Shown here: piece after piece, positions 59,256 to 62,729 of the stretch
How the letters are laid out: each line of letters opens with the position of its first letter
Numbering within the stretch: the stretch's first letter is position 1
NCBI RefSeq assembly: GCF_000485595.1
Contig: NW_014577079.1
Span: forward strand, 180,826 to 243,554
Origin: Priapulus caudatus
Taxonomy: Eukaryota > Priapulida > Priapulimorpha > Priapulimorphida > Priapulidae
DNA length: 62,729 nt
Reading direction: 5' to 3'
Made by a program: the position numbers and the translations under genes
Notes under the pieces: model-generated
What the model saw: the letters and a program-made list of their open reading frames with translations, nothing else
What the model was told of the DNA's origin: nothing
Databases searched by the model: none

Positions 59256-60154
59256 TGCATTCAAGCAGGAAGTCCGGCTATATAGCATAGAGGATATAGA
59301 GGTTTCCACATCGCTGAGCGATGGCGCGCGGAGGCGACGCTCACATGCAAACCGTAATCAAACTTTAAAGAAAGTAATTGCCCTGAAAGGGCGCTGCCGT
59401 GACCAGATGCAGGCAATCTAGCAAAAATCAAGAAGCTTAAGGCTCACATCGGCGTCAATAATTGATCATTTTTATCAAGGCACTCGAGCGCGCGTACATA
59501 TGTACGTGCGCTATTGATTATCTTTTCCTCCGCGCGGTGGCGCTGGCTGGTGGTGCACAGGGCGGGCGCTTTGCACGCTAATGCACGACAGTCCACCCCG
59601 CGAATCTGCCCTCCGATTTACGGGCAGCAGAGATGTCCGATATTTTCGAGCAGGTCGGAGGGGTCTGAGCGACGCAGCGCTAACGGGCTGGCTGTCTGCG
59701 TGTACGTGCGCAAGTGCGTGCACGCGGCGAGTTCGTATATATATATATACTCATATACACATGCCCGCATATATCTGCCACGTGTCCAAGACCACACATG
59801 TGCATGTAGATGCGCACACATATATATATATATTATATATCTACGCACGCGTGTGAATGACCACGCGGCAAATGAATGTTCTTCGCAGCACGGCCAAGTC
59901 ACGGCGGTACATTGCTTGTTATTAGACAATACGGCGATCTGCGCGGTCAGTCTGTGATATCAGTGCAGCGTTCGCAGGAGTAAGCACGTGTCGCTGCTAC
60001 CCGCGCCCACGGCGTGCTTGTGTGCGCGAGACACTAACCTTGCCGGATAACACTTCCGGATAATCTCTACGAATAAGCTTGGTGGATAATTTTGCCCGAT
60101 AGTGCGTCGGTGAGGCGGGTTGGCCACCGGTAGAGCCTGCTGACGTCACGCGGC
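59256..60154. other. No gene recognised
   Basis: CpG-rich with two short AT microsatellites (59733-59752 and 59820-59841). Confidence 0.4.
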
Positions 60155-60880
60155 TACACTCAAAAAACTAAAGTGTAAAACTAGTTACACTTATCGAGTG
60201 TTACATTATATATAACACTTGAAGCGTCACTCCAAGTAATACAGGTGTCAGGTATGTAATCATAAAGTGTTAAAACAGTGACACTTTCTTTAGTGTTAAA
60301 ACTTTACACTATATCAATATATATGTGTCAAGCGTCGCTTTCCCACAAAATAATGCCGTTGAAAATTAATTCACGATTTAATTCACGATTAAGATTTCTT
60401 TATGAGCTAGAAAACACTCGGATTTGAAGTATGAAAATGAACATTATTGTGCCAGCTAGCTTACACCAGTTGGTTGGGATTGATTGTCAGTTCAGATGCA
60501 AAATATTGAAAGCAAAAGGTTATACATCATAGATTAATTGGGTACTATGACACGCGTATATAAGATAGCCGAGTCGGGTTATAGTTAGTGTTAGGGTTAG
60601 GGTTAGGGATAGGGATAGGGTGACTGTTTGTACTTGTGTGTGGGACTGCCGTACGCGTGTAAAGTCAGTGTTTACATATAACACTACAGTACTTGCTCGG
60701 TTTAATCCAAAACGAGTTAATATTTACCAACGATGTGTTAATATTACTAACACTTCATTGGTGTAAAATATTCTAACACTTGAAATTTACACTTAAGGTG
60801 CTGTCTCTAACTGAATTCTTTATAGTGTAGACAATTGACACTTTACGATTCAATTCTGACACTTTATTTTTTCGAGTGTA
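60155..60880. mobile_element. TIR element with TACACTCRAAAAA ends and telomere-like core
   Basis: Left TACACTCAAAAAACTAAAGT and right, in reverse complement, TACACTCGAAAAAATAAAGT are inverted ends. AGTGTWA motifs recur through both halves. The interior includes TTAGTGTTAGGGTTAGGGTT followed by AGGGATAGGG (60586-60620). No open frame of note. Confidence 0.75.
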
Positions 60881-61240
60881 CTTGTGTTTGACATTTCATG
60901 CATGGCAAGCTGGCTAAGTGCACTGTTAAAAGGCGAGATGCTGGTGGCCTGGGTGCCGCTAGGGAAATTACCGCTAGTTTGTCTAATGTGACCTTTTGGT
61001 GGCTAATGAAAAAAACCCGGGAGGCGTGAAGCGTTTTTCTCGGCGGCGTTACCTACAGCTATACCTTAATAGGCTTTGTTTTACAAGACGCTCGAGTTAC
61101 ACGGGAGAAGCTTGGAGGTCTACGGCGCGTGTATTCCTCAACGTAGGTATTAAGAGTTTTAAAGGTGGGAATTTTTCTGACTCTCACTTTCTTTCTCGTT
61201 TTTTCTATCTTTCTTTCTATTCCTCTATGTATATAAAGTG
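60881..61240. other. No gene recognised
   Basis: Unassigned sequence between the TIR element and a TG tract. Confidence 0.4.
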
Positions 61241-61243
61241 TAT

Positions 61244-61248
61244 CTGTG

Positions 61249-61287
<39 letters not shown>

Positions 61288-61350
61288 TGGTGTGTGTGTG
61301 GTGCGTGCGGCGTGCGTGCGTGCGTGCGGCGGTGCGGTCGCGCGCGTGTG
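61244..61350. repeat. (TG)n/(GCGT)n microsatellite
   Basis: TGTGTG with GCGTGCG units; the Cys/Val-rich frame over it is repeat translation. Confidence 0.95.
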
Positions 61351-61950
61351 TCGTATTTATGTGTGTGCGAATAGGGGACGGGTGGTGTGTAAATGTGGTA
61401 AGAGGTTGAAATCGCAATGGATTTTGATTGAATAGTGGGTTCTTTGCGTGACAGGCTCCTTGCTGATATGTCATGTTCGCTCCGTGCAGTAGTTTACTTG
61501 TTTTATTCGTGCATGTGCCTAGCATTGAGTCTAGCCAGCCCATATCGCCTCGTGAGAAATTAAGCATCCGCGGCATTGATTCGCAAAAAAAAGCTCGACT
61601 AAATGTACAATCAACACATGAGCACTGAAATAAACATGATACTAAACGCGAGAAATTACATCTAAATTATTGTGTGCAACGCTACTGTGCATGCTCGTAT
61701 TGTGTTCTCAACGCGACGCGACACACCACTGCAAGCCCGGTATAGAAAGGGTTCATATCGAAGGCAGGTTGGTATTCTGTTTCTGCGTCTGATACGAGCG
61801 GAGTCAGATATATGCGAATGTGCGATATTCTTCTTCGTACACTAAAAAACATCCCGGTCAAAGTAAATTAGTTCTCTTCTTTTCACATTGCGCGTTGTTA
61901 GCAAGAACTAAATACCTAAAAGGCTAGCATAACCAAGAAGCTAATAGCCT
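61351..61950. other. No gene recognised
   Basis: Unassigned sequence. Confidence 0.4.
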
Positions 61951-62203
61951 AAAGGCCGCGCCACCGCCGAATTTTTACAAGCGATGAATCCCCCGTAAAG
62001 AAGCGATGAAGGCGATAGCGATGTAAGGTGTGCCGTCATTTGTAGACGATTATTTTTATCGGGTGATCGTCCAAATCAAACAGTTGATTTTACCGATGAG
62101 CGATGAGCGATGAGAGCCGATTTAAGGCCGCCGCACACCTACCTCTGCTTCATCGCTTCATGCCGCTTCATCGTTGTAAAATCGGCTGGTGTGCGGCGGC
62201 CTT
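61951..62203. mobile_element. MITE with AAGGCCGC ends
   Basis: Left AAAGGCCGCGCCACCGCCGA, continuing ATTTTTACAAGCGATGAA, is matched by the right end in reverse complement, TAAGGCCGCCGCACACCAGC, continuing CGATTTTACAACGATGAA. A third, internal copy of the end at 62123-62150 makes the right half a strong hairpin. Non-coding. Confidence 0.7.
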
Positions 62204-62729
62204 ATACGTATTACGTTATTATTACGTATTAATAGCTAAGGTATTATTAGCTCTTGATTATACTGTGCTGCGCACTGCTGCACTTGGTGATATTCCAGTA
62301 TATTAAAATAATCAACAGCTACATTATTACAGTTCTTGATATATATATATATTATACTATCTATAATATAAAATAAATATATATATATACACAAGACCCG
62401 CTAGAATGCAGCAGAAAACAACGTTTCAAAATTGAGTGTAACACATTATTTTATGTCGGTAGACGGTAGAGTGTCCGTGTGCGAACGTACTCGCGGGTAT
62501 GGATGAGTAAGAACTGCATTCTATAGAATGCTGACTAGTCATTGACTTTTTATTAAAAAATTTCTCGATAGTAACGGAGGCGCGTAGCTACTAATGTTCG
62601 CGGTGGGACTACGGGGAATTGCTCATGTTCTGGATGTGCAACGATAGTGCGTTTGAAAGCTGAAAAAGGCTGAACATTTCCATGCGCCACCTTCAATTAC
62701 CATATCTCTTGTGGACACATTTTGGTTTC
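62204..62729. other. No gene recognised
   Basis: AT-rich with a short TA microsatellite at about 62340-62390. Runs off the window. Confidence 0.4.

Noticed and set aside
58938-59260. Overlapping 95-codon frames on both strands
   Set aside because: GCGT microsatellite translations rich in Cys/Val/Arg or Thr/His.

Overview
This is eukaryotic, animal nuclear DNA. It has spliced genes with GT-AG introns, non-LTR retrotransposon remnants, many MITE-like inverted repeats, long microsatellites and TTAGGG-type telomere-like arrays. The gene content and repeat style suggest a marine invertebrate. The species cannot be fixed from the sequence. Bacterial features such as operons, ribosome binding sites and CRISPR arrays are absent.

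Two complete multi-exon genes can be read. On the minus strand (10039 down to 1707) is a peptidylarginine deiminase (PADI) with 16 coding exons. It gives a 693-residue product with the Asp, His-x-Asp and Cys active-site residues in place. On the plus strand (17653 to 25002) is EFCAB7, the EF-hand protein that vertebrate work places in the EvC zone of cilia. It has 14 coding exons and one unresolved single-nucleotide phase problem. The two genes are head to head, separated by about 7.6 kb of decayed LINE fragments and TIR elements.

From 25 to 36 kb the window is mostly transposon: a 1.3 kb repeat with 312-bp internal tandem units, a 5'-truncated CR1/L2-like LINE, several MITEs, and a partial gene carrying a P2X7-C-terminal-like zinc-binding domain beside a 10-N gap.

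From 37 to 48 kb the DNA becomes CpG-rich and full of simple repeats: a CT/GTCC tract, (GT)n, triplet arrays, a decayed satellite and a palindromic ATATTGG-CCAATAT cluster. At 47372-47425 a short first coding exon with a good splice donor follows a triplet-repeat leader. It may open a large plus-strand gene whose later exons lie beyond the window. From 48 to 54 kb a block of about 2.9 kb appears twice on either side of a 25-N gap. The second copy is full of small indels, which looks like an assembly or gap-filling effect. The remainder (54-62.7 kb) has no recognisable gene.

The most unusual observations are the complete invertebrate PADI, a family of tiny foldback elements (CAGGAGT...ACTCCTG) with 7-bp target duplications, and a 230-bp Mutator-like MITE with a 9-bp target duplication that carries a telomeric (CCCTAA)n array inside it.
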